From: Aquitalea magnusonii
GTDB lineage: Bacteria > Pseudomonadota > Gammaproteobacteria > Burkholderiales > Chromobacteriaceae
NCBI RefSeq assembly: GCF_002217795.2
Contig: NZ_AP018823.1
Coordinates: 682,001-746,000, forward strand
DNA: 64,000 nt
Direction: 5' to 3'
Part shown: positions 51,541-60,113 of the stretch, piece after piece
Position numbering within the stretch: the first letter of the stretch is position 1
How the letters are laid out: each line of letters begins with the position of its first letter
Made by a program: the position numbers and the translations under genes
Notes under the pieces: model-generated
Told to the model about the DNA's origin: nothing
The model's database searches: none
What the model saw: the letters and a program-made list of their open reading frames with translations, nothing else

Positions 51541-52427
51541 ACGCCCATTGCCATTTCTGGTGGCTGGAAGGAAATCAGTACCCCTGGCTGACCCGGCGCA
51601 AGCCCAATCTGCTGGGTGATTACGCCGCGCTGGCGCGTGACTTCCGGTGGTCGGACTTGCGGCAATTGGCCGAGCAGGCTGATATCGAGCTGGCAGGCGT
51701 GGTGCATGTCGAAGCCAATGCGACGGATGCGCTGGAGGAAACCAGTCAACTGGAACACATGCTCGACTTGTCTGGCGATACCTTGCCAGTTGCTTTGCTG
51801 CCTTTTCTCGATCTGTCCAGCCCGCAGGCGGCGGATCAGCTTGCCCGGCAACTGGCAGCTTCCACCCGTGTGCGTGGTGTGCGGCAGATTCTCAACGTGC
51901 ATGCCGACCCGCAGTTCGACTACGTGGGCCGCCACTACATGCGCGAGGCGCAATGGCAGTGCGGGATGGCCTTGCTGGAACGCCACGGCCTGATCTTCGA
52001 ATTGCAAATCTACCCCGCACAAATGCAGGAAGCTGCCGCGCTGGCCAGGCGTTATCCGGCGGTGCGCTTTGCGTTGAATCATGCCGGCATGTATGTGGAT
52101 CGCCACACCCCGGCTGGCTGGCGCATGTGGCGGGATGGCATGCGGGCCTTGGCAGCCTGCCCGAATGTGCAGGTAAAGCTGAGCGGTTTCGGCATGCTCG
52201 ACCACCGCTGGACCGAGGACAGTCTGCGGCCGCTGGTGTACGAGGCCATCGATGCCTTCGGCAGCGCACGCTGCATGTTCGCTTCCAATTTCCCGGTGTG
52301 CAGCCTGTACACCTCCTACCGAAGGCTGTGGCAGGCCTATGACAATTTGCTGGCGCAGGCTGCGGCACATGAGCGGCGTGCCATGTTTGCCGACAATGCC
52401 TGGCGTTTTTACCAATTGGGAGACTAG
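51528..52427 (+). CDS. Amidohydrolase-family lactonase, probable L-rhamnono-gamma-lactonase
   Basis: This 299-residue metal-dependent hydrolase of the amidohydrolase-2 type begins MRIVDAHCHFWWLEGN (H-x-H metal motif). It continues with FALNHAGMYVD and VKLSGFGMLDHRW, and ends with RCMFASNFPVCSLYTSY, whose position matches the catalytic aspartate/asparagine loop of sugar lactonases. In the pathway it would open L-rhamnono-1,4-lactone to L-rhamnonate, between the dehydrogenase and RhmD. The start at 51528 overlaps rhaM by 13 bp; the longer frame from 51423 lies inside rhaM. Confidence 0.9.
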   Translation: MRIVDAHCHFWWLEGNQYPWLTRRKPNLLGDYAALARDFRWSDLRQLAEQADIELAGVVHVEANATDALEETSQLEHMLDLSGDTLPVALLPFLDLSSPQAADQLARQLAASTRVRGVRQILNVHADPQFDYVGRHYMREAQWQCGMALLERHGLIFELQIYPAQMQEAAALARRYPAVRFALNHAGMYVDRHTPAGWRMWRDGMRALAACPNVQVKLSGFGMLDHRWTEDSLRPLVYEAIDAFGSARCMFASNFPVCSLYTSYRRLWQAYDNLLAQAAAHERRAMFADNAWRFYQLGD

Positions 52428-52431
52428 CCAG

Positions 52432-53490
52432 ATGGCCATCATTCTGCTGGGCCTGTTGTTTCATTTCATCGGCTCGTTTTCGTCCGCCAGTTTTTATCTG
52501 CCGTATCGCAGCGTGCGGCTGTGGTCCTGGGAAAACTTCTGGCTGCTGGGCGGCTTGTTTTCCTGGCTGATTGCCCCGTGGCTGGCCATTGCCCTGACCA
52601 TTCCGGCTTTTGCTTCCATTCTTGAGGCGGCAGACAGCGGGACACTGGGCTGGACTTACTTCTTCGGCGTGTTATGGGGCATTGGTGGCCTCACCTTTGG
52701 CCTGGCCATGCGCTATATCGGCCTGTCGCTGGGCATGTCCATCATCATGGGCCTGACATCCGCCCTGGGTGCCCTGATGCCGCCGCTGTTCAATGACCTG
52801 TTTGGCCGCGAGGACGGTTTGCGCCTGAGCCAGATGCTGCTCAGCAGTGGTGGGCAGATGGTGCTGCTGGGGGTGCTGGGCTCGCTGATCGGCATCGTGT
52901 TGTGCGGGGTGGCCGGCATGCGCAAGGAGCGCGAAGTCGATCTGGCAACCAAACAAAGTGCGGTCCAGGAATTCAATATGAAAAAGGGCATCGCCGTTGC
53001 GCTGGTGTCCGGTTGCCTGAGTGCCTGCTTCAGCTACGGCATCAATGCGGGCAAACCACTGGCGCTGGCCGCGGTGGCGCACGGTGCCAATTCCCTGTTC
53101 ATGAATAATCTGACCTTTGCCGTCATCATGCTCGGTGGCCTTACCACCAATGCGCTGTGGTGTCTGCACCTGTCCTTGCGCCGTCGCAGTCTGGGCGAGT
53201 TCGTCAATCGCAATACTCCCTTGCTGCGCAATTACCTGCTGTGCGCGCTGGGCGGCTTGCTGTGGTATCTGCAGTTCTTCTTCTATGGCATGGGCGAAAG
53301 CCGTTTGCATAACCCCACCAGCTCCTGGGTGCTGCACATGTCTTTCATCATCCTGATTTCCAATCTGTGGGGTGTCTGCCTGGGCGAGTGGCGCGGCACT
53401 GCGCCGCAGACACGCCGCATCCTGTTGCTGGGCATTGTGGTCATTATTGCAGCCATTGGCATGGTGGGTTTTGGTAGTGCAGTCCATTAA
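52432..53490 (+). CDS. rhaT: L-rhamnose/proton symporter RhaT
   Basis: The 352-residue protein has ten predicted membrane helices and follows E. coli RhaT (344) throughout, with WSWENFWLLGGLFSWLIAPW, GVLWGIGGLTFGLAMRYIGLSLG, EFNMKKGIAVALVSGCLSACFSYGINAGKP and GGLLWYLQFFFYGMG. It imports L-rhamnose with a proton across the inner membrane. The start at 52432 lies 4 bp after the lactonase stop. A palindromic repeat follows its stop, and the next gene is 234 bp away, which may split the cluster into two transcripts or attenuate it. Confidence 0.95.
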   Translation: MAIILLGLLFHFIGSFSSASFYLPYRSVRLWSWENFWLLGGLFSWLIAPWLAIALTIPAFASILEAADSGTLGWTYFFGVLWGIGGLTFGLAMRYIGLSLGMSIIMGLTSALGALMPPLFNDLFGREDGLRLSQMLLSSGGQMVLLGVLGSLIGIVLCGVAGMRKEREVDLATKQSAVQEFNMKKGIAVALVSGCLSACFSYGINAGKPLALAAVAHGANSLFMNNLTFAVIMLGGLTTNALWCLHLSLRRRSLGEFVNRNTPLLRNYLLCALGGLLWYLQFFFYGMGESRLHNPTSSWVLHMSFIILISNLWGVCLGEWRGTAPQTRRILLLGIVVIIAAIGMVGFGSAVH

Positions 53491-53603
53491 GACTCGCCAA
53501 CAAAACCCCCGCTCCAGCGTTGCGCCGCCTTGCCGTACGCCATGTACTGTCTGCGGCGGCGCGCCTTGGCCCGGGTTCTCTACGAGGTTTTGTTAGCAGC
53601 TCT
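53491..53603. repeat. Palindromic interspersed repeat, long form (copy C)
   Basis: Imperfect inverted ends (GACTCGCCAACAAAACCCCC at 53491-53510, GGTTTTGTTAGCAGCTC at 53586-53602) enclose a second hairpin, GCGCCGCC (53522-53529) / GGCGGCGC (53555-53562). Between the inner hairpin and the right end lies GGCCCGGGTTCTCTACG, found inverted in copy B. It sits inside the rhamnose cluster, between rhaT and the dehydrogenase gene. Confidence 0.8.
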
Positions 53604-53724
53604 AAGCACGGCTGGCAAAGACGGGATTGGTCCTTGGTCCCGGCCTGCGGTGGTGGGCATGGGATCAAGGGATGGCTGTAGCACATCGGGCTGGTATCGC
53701 CGGTATTTCTGAGGAGGTAAAGCG

Positions 53725-54492
53725 ATGTTGTTAGCAGGTAAGCGAGTGGTGATTACCGGGGCGTCTCGTGGCATAGGGCGGGCCATTGCACTGGGCTGTG
53801 CCCGCCATGGGGCGGATGTGATGCTGGGCCACAGTGGCCGCAGCAGTGCGGATGACATCCTGACGCTGCGTCACCAGATTGAGGTTCTGGGGCGCAAGGT
53901 GGCCGATCAGGCGGGTGATATTGGCGACCCCGACACCGGTGCCGCGCTGATTGCCATGGCCGTGGAGCAGTTGGGCGGAGTGGATGTCTTTATCAGCAAT
54001 GCGGGCATCTGTCCTTTCCACGCCTTTCTGGACATGCCGCAGGAAACGTATTACCGCACGGTGAATACCAATCTCAACGGTGCCTATTTTGCGGTACAGG
54101 CAGCCGCACGCCAGATGCAGCAGCAGGGCGAAGGCGGCGCCATCATTGCCGTCAGTTCCATCAGTGCCCTGGTGGGCGGTGGCATGCAAACCCACTACAC
54201 CCCCACCAAGGCCGGTTTGCTGTCGCTGATGCAGTCCTGCGCCATTGCCTTGGGGCCGCTTGGCATCCGCTGCAATGCCTTGCTGCCGGGTACCATAGAA
54301 ACCGACATCAACCGGGAGGATCTGGCCGACCCGCACAAGCGCAGCACTATGCAAAACCGCATCCCGCTGGGGCGGCTGGGGCAGCCGGAGGATCTGGTCG
54401 GCCCGGCGGTGTTCCTGGCTTCAGACCTGGCACGTTATGTCACCGGTGCCAGCCTGCTGGTGGATGGCGGCATGTATGTCAATCTGCAATAG
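53725..54492 (+). CDS. L-rhamnose 1-dehydrogenase (short-chain dehydrogenase)
   Basis: This 255-residue SDR has the cofactor motif TGASRGIG at 11-18, NAG in SNAGICPF and the active-site Y-x3-K in HYTPTKAG, with the conserved serine in AVSSISALVGG. The GHSGRSS segment after the second beta strand suggests the enzyme may also use NADP. Neighbours define the substrate: it would oxidise L-rhamnose to L-rhamnono-1,4-lactone, as in the Azotobacter and yeast non-phosphorylative pathways. GAGGAGGT precedes the ATG. Confidence 0.88.
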   Translation: MLLAGKRVVITGASRGIGRAIALGCARHGADVMLGHSGRSSADDILTLRHQIEVLGRKVADQAGDIGDPDTGAALIAMAVEQLGGVDVFISNAGICPFHAFLDMPQETYYRTVNTNLNGAYFAVQAAARQMQQQGEGGAIIAVSSISALVGGGMQTHYTPTKAGLLSLMQSCAIALGPLGIRCNALLPGTIETDINREDLADPHKRSTMQNRIPLGRLGQPEDLVGPAVFLASDLARYVTGASLLVDGGMYVNLQ

Positions 54493-54501
54493 GAGTTGCC
54501 C

Positions 54502-55311
54502 ATGCAACTGCCAAGCAATCAATTCAAATCTGCCTTAAGGCAGATGCCCACCTCTTCGTCCTTGTACGGCATCTGGGCCGGCATGGCTTCCGCCTATAGC
54601 GCGGAAATCCTGGCGACCACCGGCCATGACTGGATTCTGCTCGATGGCGAACACGCCCCCAATACCGTGCCCACGCTATTGGGACAGCTACAGGCGCTGG
54701 CCGCCTATCCTGTCAATCCGGTGGTGCGCATCCCGCATGGCGACCCGGCATTGATCAAGCAGGTGCTGGATATCGGCGCACAAAGCCTGATGGTGCCGAT
54801 GGTGGAGAGCGCAGCGCAGGCCGCAGCCCTGGTGCGGGCCATGCGTTACCCGCCAGCCGGGATACGTGGTGTCGGCGGCGGACTGATTCGTGCCACCCGC
54901 TGGGATGCGGTGGCGGATTACATACCGCAGGCTGATCAGGCGCTTTGTCTGGTGGTGCAGATCGAATCTTCACTCGGAGTGGAACACGCGGCGCAGATAG
55001 CAGCAGTGGAAGGCGTGGATGCCATCTTTATCGGCCCGGCCGACTTATCCACCAGCATGGGCCACGCGGGTAATGCCAGCCATGCCGAGGTCCAGCACAG
55101 CATCCGCCGCACCATTGACTGCTGTCTGGCACAGGGCAAGGCCTGCGGCATTCTGGCGCCCAATGAGCAGGATGCCCGCCGCTATGCCGAGTGGGGCTGC
55201 AGCTTCATTGCCATCAGCATCGATATCCCGCTGCTGCGTCAGGCGGCGCTGGCCAGCCTGGCACGTTTCCGCGCCTCCCCTGCACCTGCCAGCGGCAGGC
55301 AAGCTTATTAG
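54502..55311 (+). CDS. rhmA: 2-keto-3-deoxy-L-rhamnonate aldolase (HpcH/HpaI family)
   Basis: This 269-residue class II aldolase has SLYGIWAGMASAYSAEILATTG, DWILLDGEHAPN (catalytic histidine region), VRIPHGDPALIKQVLDIGAQ, metal ligands in LVVQIESSLGVEH and IFIGPADLSTSMGH. It cleaves 2-keto-3-deoxy-L-rhamnonate to pyruvate and L-lactaldehyde. The ATG at 54502 is preceded by AGGAG and lies 9 bp after the dehydrogenase stop; a TTG at 54496 is not needed. Confidence 0.94.
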   Translation: MQLPSNQFKSALRQMPTSSSLYGIWAGMASAYSAEILATTGHDWILLDGEHAPNTVPTLLGQLQALAAYPVNPVVRIPHGDPALIKQVLDIGAQSLMVPMVESAAQAAALVRAMRYPPAGIRGVGGGLIRATRWDAVADYIPQADQALCLVVQIESSLGVEHAAQIAAVEGVDAIFIGPADLSTSMGHAGNASHAEVQHSIRRTIDCCLAQGKACGILAPNEQDARRYAEWGCSFIAISIDIPLLRQAALASLARFRASPAPASGRQAY

Positions 55312-55315
55312 ATCT

Positions 55316-55340
55316 CCCCCGGCAAGGCCCACGCCGGGGG
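55316..55340 (+). other. Intercistronic GC hairpin
   Basis: A perfect 8-bp stem CCCCCGGC / GCCGGGGG with a 9-nt loop lies just after the aldolase stop and 42 bp before aldA. There is no T-tract, so it may stabilise the upstream message or tune aldA expression, not stop transcription. Confidence 0.6.
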
Positions 55341-55381
55341 GTGCCGCGGCCATGCCAACATGATTTTTCAGGAGCATTCCG

Positions 55382-56815
55382 ATGTCTGAAATTCAGCAAT
55401 TGCGTCATTACATCAATGGCCGTTTTATCGAAGGTGCCGATCACCATGGGGTGAGTAATCCGGCCAATGGCCAGATGCTGGCCCATTCCCCGCAGGCTTC
55501 CGCGCAGCAGGTGGCACAGGCCATCAGCGCAGCCCGAGCCGCCCAGCGTGACTGGGCTGCGCGCCCGGCCATCGAACGTGCCGGCTTTCTGCGCAGTATT
55601 GCCGCCCTGATTCGTCAGCAAGTGGATGTGCTGGCCCATACCATTAGCGCAGAACAAGGCAAAACCCTGGCGCTGGCCAAGGTTGAAGTGGGCTTTACGG
55701 CCGATTACCTGGACTACATGGCCGAATGGGCCAGACGCATCGAAGGAGAAGTCATCAGCAGCGACCGGGCCGGCGAGCAGATATTCCTGCTGCGCAAGCC
55801 CTTGGGCGTGGTGGCCGGCATCCTGCCCTGGAATTTTCCTTTCTTTCTGATTGCCCGCAAGATGGCGCCGGCCCTGCTGACCGGCAATACCATCGTGATC
55901 AAGCCCAGCGAGGAAACACCGATCAACTGTCATCTGTTCAGCCAGTTGGTGGCGCAGTCAGGCTTGCCGGCCGGGGTGTTCAATGTGCTGTATGGCCGGG
56001 GTGCGACCGGGGCTGACATGGCTGGCAGCGCGGATGTCGACATGATCAGCTTTACCGGCAGTGTGGCGACCGGCGCGCGCATTGCGGCAGCGGCAGCCCC
56101 GCATATCACCAAACTCAATCTGGAGCTGGGAGGCAAGGCCCCTGCCATCGTACTGGCCGATGCCGACCTTGATCTGGCGGCCAGGGCCATTCACGCTTCG
56201 CGCATCATCAATAGCGGTCAGGTGTGCAACTGTGCCGAACGGGTGTATGTCGAGCGCAAGGTGGCAGATGCCTTCATTGACAAGGTGGCCAGCGCCATGG
56301 CGGCAACCCGCTATGGCGATCCGCTGGCGGAGGCGGATATCGACATGGGACCGCTGATCAACCACCAGGCACTGGAAAGGGTGCAGGCAAAAGTGGCGCA
56401 GGCGGTGCAGGCAGGGGCGCAGTTGATCACCGGCGGTCAGGTGGCGGATCTGGGGGCCGGATTCCACTTCCAGCCCACGGTACTGGCCGGCTGCCATGGG
56501 CAGATGGATGTCATGCGGCAAGAGATATTCGGCCCGGTATTACCCATACAGGTGGTGGACAGTCTGGAGGAGGCGATTGCCCTGGCCAATGATTCCGAGT
56601 ACGGCCTGACTTCATCCGTGTATACCCGCGATCTGGCCAAGGCGATGCAGGCAATGCGAGAGCTGGACTTCGGCGAAACCTATATCAACCGGGAAAACTT
56701 CGAAGCGATGCAGGGTTTTCATGCCGGGGTACGCAAGTCCGGCATCGGTGGGGCTGATGGCAAGCATGGCTTGTACGAATACACCCATAGTCATGTGGTG
56801 TATTTGCAGGCCTGA
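55382..56815 (+). CDS. aldA: L-lactaldehyde dehydrogenase
   Basis: This 477-residue aldehyde dehydrogenase follows E. coli AldA (479) closely: GFTADYLDYMAEWARRIEGE, GILPWNFPFFLIARKMAPAL, ELGGKAPAIV (general-base glutamate), SGQVCNCAERVYV (catalytic cysteine) and GETYINRENFEAMQGFHAG. It oxidises L-lactaldehyde to L-lactate with NAD, the last step encoded here; L-lactate then enters central metabolism. It ends the rhamnose operon. Confidence 0.95.
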   Translation: MSEIQQLRHYINGRFIEGADHHGVSNPANGQMLAHSPQASAQQVAQAISAARAAQRDWAARPAIERAGFLRSIAALIRQQVDVLAHTISAEQGKTLALAKVEVGFTADYLDYMAEWARRIEGEVISSDRAGEQIFLLRKPLGVVAGILPWNFPFFLIARKMAPALLTGNTIVIKPSEETPINCHLFSQLVAQSGLPAGVFNVLYGRGATGADMAGSADVDMISFTGSVATGARIAAAAAPHITKLNLELGGKAPAIVLADADLDLAARAIHASRIINSGQVCNCAERVYVERKVADAFIDKVASAMAATRYGDPLAEADIDMGPLINHQALERVQAKVAQAVQAGAQLITGGQVADLGAGFHFQPTVLAGCHGQMDVMRQEIFGPVLPIQVVDSLEEAIALANDSEYGLTSSVYTRDLAKAMQAMRELDFGETYINRENFEAMQGFHAGVRKSGIGGADGKHGLYEYTHSHVVYLQA

Positions 56816-56858
56816 GTTGTATCCCTTGCCTTAGGGCATGAACACATGCCTTCCTCCG

Positions 56859-56979
56859 GCATGTCATGCAAAAAGCATGACATGCGGCGACTGTTTTGAT
56901 TAGAATGAAACCGAGAGTACGAGCTCTCTTTTTTTCATTCCTTTATTCATAAGCCCGGTTTTTCCGGGCTTTTTTTTTA
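56859..56979 (+). ncRNA. Hairpin plus two tandem terminators after aldA: candidate small RNA or complex 3' end
   Basis: A perfect 11-bp hairpin GCATGTCATGC-AAAAA-GCATGACATGC (56859-56885) is followed by GAGAG-TACGAG-CTCTC plus seven T (56913-56935), then AGCCCGG / CCGGGCT plus nine T (56952-56979). A simple gene end needs one terminator. The arrangement could be a small RNA processed from, or transcribed near, the aldA 3' region, or just redundant termination. Confidence 0.45.
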
Positions 56980-57000
56980 TGTGCAGCAGGGTGGCCGGCC

Positions 57001-57024
57001 AAAAAAACGGCCCCGCAGGGCCGT
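57001..57024 (-). terminator. Terminator of the long acyl-CoA dehydrogenase gene
   Basis: Stem ACGGCCC / GGGCCGT with a 4-nt loop and, on the minus strand, a T-tract, 26 bp beyond the stop. Confidence 0.9.
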
Positions 57025-57049
57025 TACAAAGGGTAGAGCCAGCAATCAA

Positions 57050-58834
57050 TCAGAACGCGAAGTGTTCTTCATCCAGCGACATCAGCGGTGCAGCACCGCC
57101 CTTGATGCGCGCCAGCAGGGTATGCACTTCGGGGAAGAGTTTGGCCATGTAGAAGCGACCAGTGGCGATCTTGGCCTGGTAGAAGGCATCGTCCCCCTTG
57201 CCCAGGCTGGCATGCGCCACTTCTGCCATGCGCGCCCACAGCCAGGCATAGGTCAGATGGCCGATCAGGCGCAGGTAGTCGGTAGCGGCTGCACCGGCTT
57301 CGTCCTTGTTCTGCAGGCTGGCCATGCCAATGCCCATGGTGACTTCGCCCACATCCTTCATCAGCCTGGATAGCGGGGCAATGTATTCGGCCAGCTTGTC
57401 ATTGCCTTCATTGGCCTGGCAGAACTGGTGAATCTGCTTGGTGAACTTGCGCAGTTTCTGGCCCTGATCCAGCAATACCTTGCGGCCCAGCAGGTCGATG
57501 GCCTGGATGCCGTTGGTGCCTTCGTAGATTTGCGAGATGCGGCAGTCGCGCACCAGTTGCTCCATGCCCCATTCGCGAATGAAGCCGTGGCCACCAAATA
57601 CCTGCATGCCCATATTGGCCGCTTCAAAACCGTTGTCGGTCATGAAGGCCTTGGCCACCGGGGTGAGCAGGGCCACCAGGTCCGCCGCATCCTGCCGCTG
57701 TGCGGCATCCGGATGCTTGTCTTCGATATCCAGTTGCAGCGCCAGCAGGGCGGTCAATGCGCGGCCAGCTTCGGTATAGGCTTTCTGGGTCAGCAGCATG
57801 CGGCGCACGTCCGGATGCACGATGATGGGATCGGCCGGTTTGTCCGGACATTTGGCACCGGTGAGTGCGCGCATTTGCAGGCGTTCGCGCGCATAAGCCA
57901 GCGCGCCCTGGAAGGAGGCTTCGCCAATGCCCAGGCCCTGCATGCCGCAACCCAGGCGGGCGGCGTTCATCATGGTGAACATGCAGGCCAGGCCCTTGTT
58001 GGCCTCGCCAATCAGCCAGCCCTGTGCCTCATCCAGATTGATCACTGCCGTGGCATTGGCCTTGATGCCCATCTTGTGTTCCAGGCTGCCGCAGGCCACG
58101 GTGTTGCGGCTGCCATCGGCCAGGAATTTGGGCACGATGAACAGCGAGATGCCCTTCACATCCTTCGGTGCATCCGGCAAGCGTGCCAGTACCAGATGAA
58201 TGATGTTGTCGGACATGTCGTGCTCGCCCGCCGAGATGAAAATCTTGGTACCGGTAATGCGGTAGCTGCCATCAGCCTTGGGCTCGGCACGGGTTTTCAA
58301 CAGGCCCAGGTCGGTGCCGCAGTGCGGTTCGGTCAGGCACATGGTGCCGGTCCAACTGCCATCCACCAGGCGGGGCAGGTAGCTGGCTTTCTGTGCTTCG
58401 GTGCCGTGCGCGTGGATGGCAGCATAGGCGCCATGCGACAGGCCGGGGTACATCGACCAGGCCACATTGGACGAACACTGCATTTCCATGATGGGGAAGG
58501 CCAGCGATTTGGGCATGCCCTGGCCGCCGTAGGCCGGGTCACAGTCCAGCGCCGGAAAGCCCAGCTCGCAATATTGCTTGTAGGCTTCCTTGAAGCCCGG
58601 CGGGGTGGTGACGGCCTTGGTGCTGGGGTCAAACTGGCAGCCTTCTTCATCGGCCTGGCGGTTCAAGGGTGCCAGCTCGCTTTCGCAAAACTGGGCAGCG
58701 GCTTCCAGGTAGGAGGTGAAAATGTCCTGGGTGGCTTCCTCGTAGCCGGGCAAGCCGGGGATGATGTCCTGTACCTTGATCAATTCGTTGAGCACAAAAT
58801 CAAAGTCACGCAGCGGGGCTTTGTATGCGGGCAT
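57050..58834 (-). CDS. Acyl-CoA dehydrogenase, long form with extra C-terminal domain
   Basis: This 594-residue protein is longer than the roughly 390-residue core because of an N-terminal segment and a C-terminal acyl-CoA-dehydrogenase-associated domain (about 460-590). Core motifs are GTMCLTEPHCGTDLGLLKTRA, FISAGEHDMSDN and MQVFGGHGFIREWGMEQLVRDCRISQIYEGTNGIQ. This subgroup includes medium/long-chain enzymes and DmdC-type 3-methylmercaptopropionyl-CoA dehydrogenases; the substrate is not decidable here. It is a single gene with its own terminator. The intergenic start region has AT-rich TTAATTCAAACGCTTGTTTAA at 58916-58936, a palindrome-like promoter element. Confidence 0.92.
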   Translation of the reverse strand: MPAYKAPLRDFDFVLNELIKVQDIIPGLPGYEEATQDIFTSYLEAAAQFCESELAPLNRQADEEGCQFDPSTKAVTTPPGFKEAYKQYCELGFPALDCDPAYGGQGMPKSLAFPIMEMQCSSNVAWSMYPGLSHGAYAAIHAHGTEAQKASYLPRLVDGSWTGTMCLTEPHCGTDLGLLKTRAEPKADGSYRITGTKIFISAGEHDMSDNIIHLVLARLPDAPKDVKGISLFIVPKFLADGSRNTVACGSLEHKMGIKANATAVINLDEAQGWLIGEANKGLACMFTMMNAARLGCGMQGLGIGEASFQGALAYARERLQMRALTGAKCPDKPADPIIVHPDVRRMLLTQKAYTEAGRALTALLALQLDIEDKHPDAAQRQDAADLVALLTPVAKAFMTDNGFEAANMGMQVFGGHGFIREWGMEQLVRDCRISQIYEGTNGIQAIDLLGRKVLLDQGQKLRKFTKQIHQFCQANEGNDKLAEYIAPLSRLMKDVGEVTMGIGMASLQNKDEAGAAATDYLRLIGHLTYAWLWARMAEVAHASLGKGDDAFYQAKIATGRFYMAKLFPEVHTLLARIKGGAAPLMSLDEEHFAF

Positions 58835-59020
58835 GAGGTCTCTCCTTGTTGGTTGCGCTGCCCGGGTTTTCCGGGTCGAATAGCCATTGGCGGCGGTAGG
58901 TTTTTGTCGGTCCGCTTAATTCAAACGCTTGTTTAAATTATTCCGTGCCGTTTGACAACTCCTTTTTGTCAGCCGGTGCGCGTCTGTGTGGCGTTACGAC
59001 AACGGGGAGCAACACCTGCG

Positions 59021-59569
59021 ATGCGAAATTTCCTGCGCCGTGTCAGCGATTATCGACACCAGTTGTTGCATCGACCCGGTCTGGGCTGGCTGGGAAGCTG
59101 GCTGGATCAGCCCGCCTGCTGGAGTTTGAACCGCCGCAAAGTGGCACGGGGGGTGGCGCTGGGTTTATGCGCTGGCTTGCTGCCCGGCCCCCCCAAGCGT
59201 TTTTCAGCCCTGGTGCTGGCACTATTGCTCAGGGTCAATGTGCCGGCAGCCCTGCTGGCTACGCTGTACAGCAATCCGCTTACCATCCTGCCGCTTTATT
59301 TTCTGGCGTATTCCTGCGGACTGCTGTTACTGGGCGACCCGGCTGCAGGTACAATGAGCCAGCCTCCTGCATGGGGGGAGCTGGCCTGGTGGCAATGGGG
59401 ACGGCAAATGCTGGACTGGCTGCTGGCACTGGGATGGCCCTTGTTGCTGGGTTTGCTGGTGTTGGGGCTGCTGCTGTCCACCCTGGGCTATGTGGCGGTC
59501 ATGGTGAGCTGGCGTTGTGCGGTGGTCCGTAACTGGAAAAACAGAAAGGCAGCACGTGGATCTTGTTGA
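59021..59569 (+). CDS. DUF2062 membrane protein
   Basis: This 182-residue protein has a basic N-terminus (MRNFLRRVSDYRHQLLHRPG) and three or so membrane helices. The DUF2062 signature is LYSNPLTILPLYFLAYSCG preceded by GLLPGPPKRFSALVLALLL. Function is unknown; in other genomes relatives lie near envelope or competence genes. The start at 59021 (family-like) follows GGGGAG; upstream codons in frame are less convincing. Its stop lies 14 bp inside the next gene. Confidence 0.87.
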   Translation: MRNFLRRVSDYRHQLLHRPGLGWLGSWLDQPACWSLNRRKVARGVALGLCAGLLPGPPKRFSALVLALLLRVNVPAALLATLYSNPLTILPLYFLAYSCGLLLLGDPAAGTMSQPPAWGELAWWQWGRQMLDWLLALGWPLLLGLLVLGLLLSTLGYVAVMVSWRCAVVRNWKNRKAARGSC

Positions 59570-60113
59570 AAAGAAATTGCAGTCAGCACTGGTGTACGAG
59601 GGTGGATTTCTTCAGGTACACAAGGACAAGGTATTGCTGCCGGATGGTTCCGAGTCCAGCCGTGAGTACATCCTGCACCCGGGCGCGGTCGCCATTCTGG
59701 CGCTGACCGCAGACCGCCAACTGGTGCTGGAGCGCCAGTACCGTTACCCGGCGGGCCGTGTGTTTGTGGAAATTCCGGCCGGCAAGATAGACCCCGACGA
59801 AGCCCCGGCACTGACCGCCCGCCGCGAGCTGCTGGAGGAAACCGGCTATCGCGCCGGACGCTGGCTGCATCTGGGCACGGCGTATCCCTGCATCGGTTAT
59901 TCCAACGAACAGATCAGCTACTACCTGGCCGAGGATCTGGAGCTGGGTGAGCGCGAACTGGATGAGGGCGAGTTTCTGGAAGTGTTCACCCTGCCGCTGC
60001 AGCAGGTGATGCAGATGGCGCTGAGCGGGGAAATCTGCGATAGCAAGTCCATCGTCGGCCTGCACTGGCTGGCAGCCCATCTCGACGGGAGACTGCCTGG
60101 TGCCGCCGTTTGA
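59556..60113 (+). CDS. NUDIX hydrolase, ADP-ribose pyrophosphatase-like
   Basis: The 185-residue product has the Nudix box GKIDPDEAPALTARRELLEETGY, a match to G-x5-E-x7-RE-x2-EE-x-G. The upstream VLERQYRYPAGRVFVEIPAG is typical of ADP-sugar pyrophosphatases (NudF-like), which cleave ADP-ribose to AMP and ribose 5-phosphate. GTG at 59556 is taken as start (MDLVEKKLQS), with AGAAAGG 8 bp upstream; it overlaps the DUF2062 stop by 14 bp, implying coupling. Confidence 0.91.
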   Translation: MDLVEKKLQSALVYEGGFLQVHKDKVLLPDGSESSREYILHPGAVAILALTADRQLVLERQYRYPAGRVFVEIPAGKIDPDEAPALTARRELLEETGYRAGRWLHLGTAYPCIGYSNEQISYYLAEDLELGERELDEGEFLEVFTLPLQQVMQMALSGEICDSKSIVGLHWLAAHLDGRLPGAAV

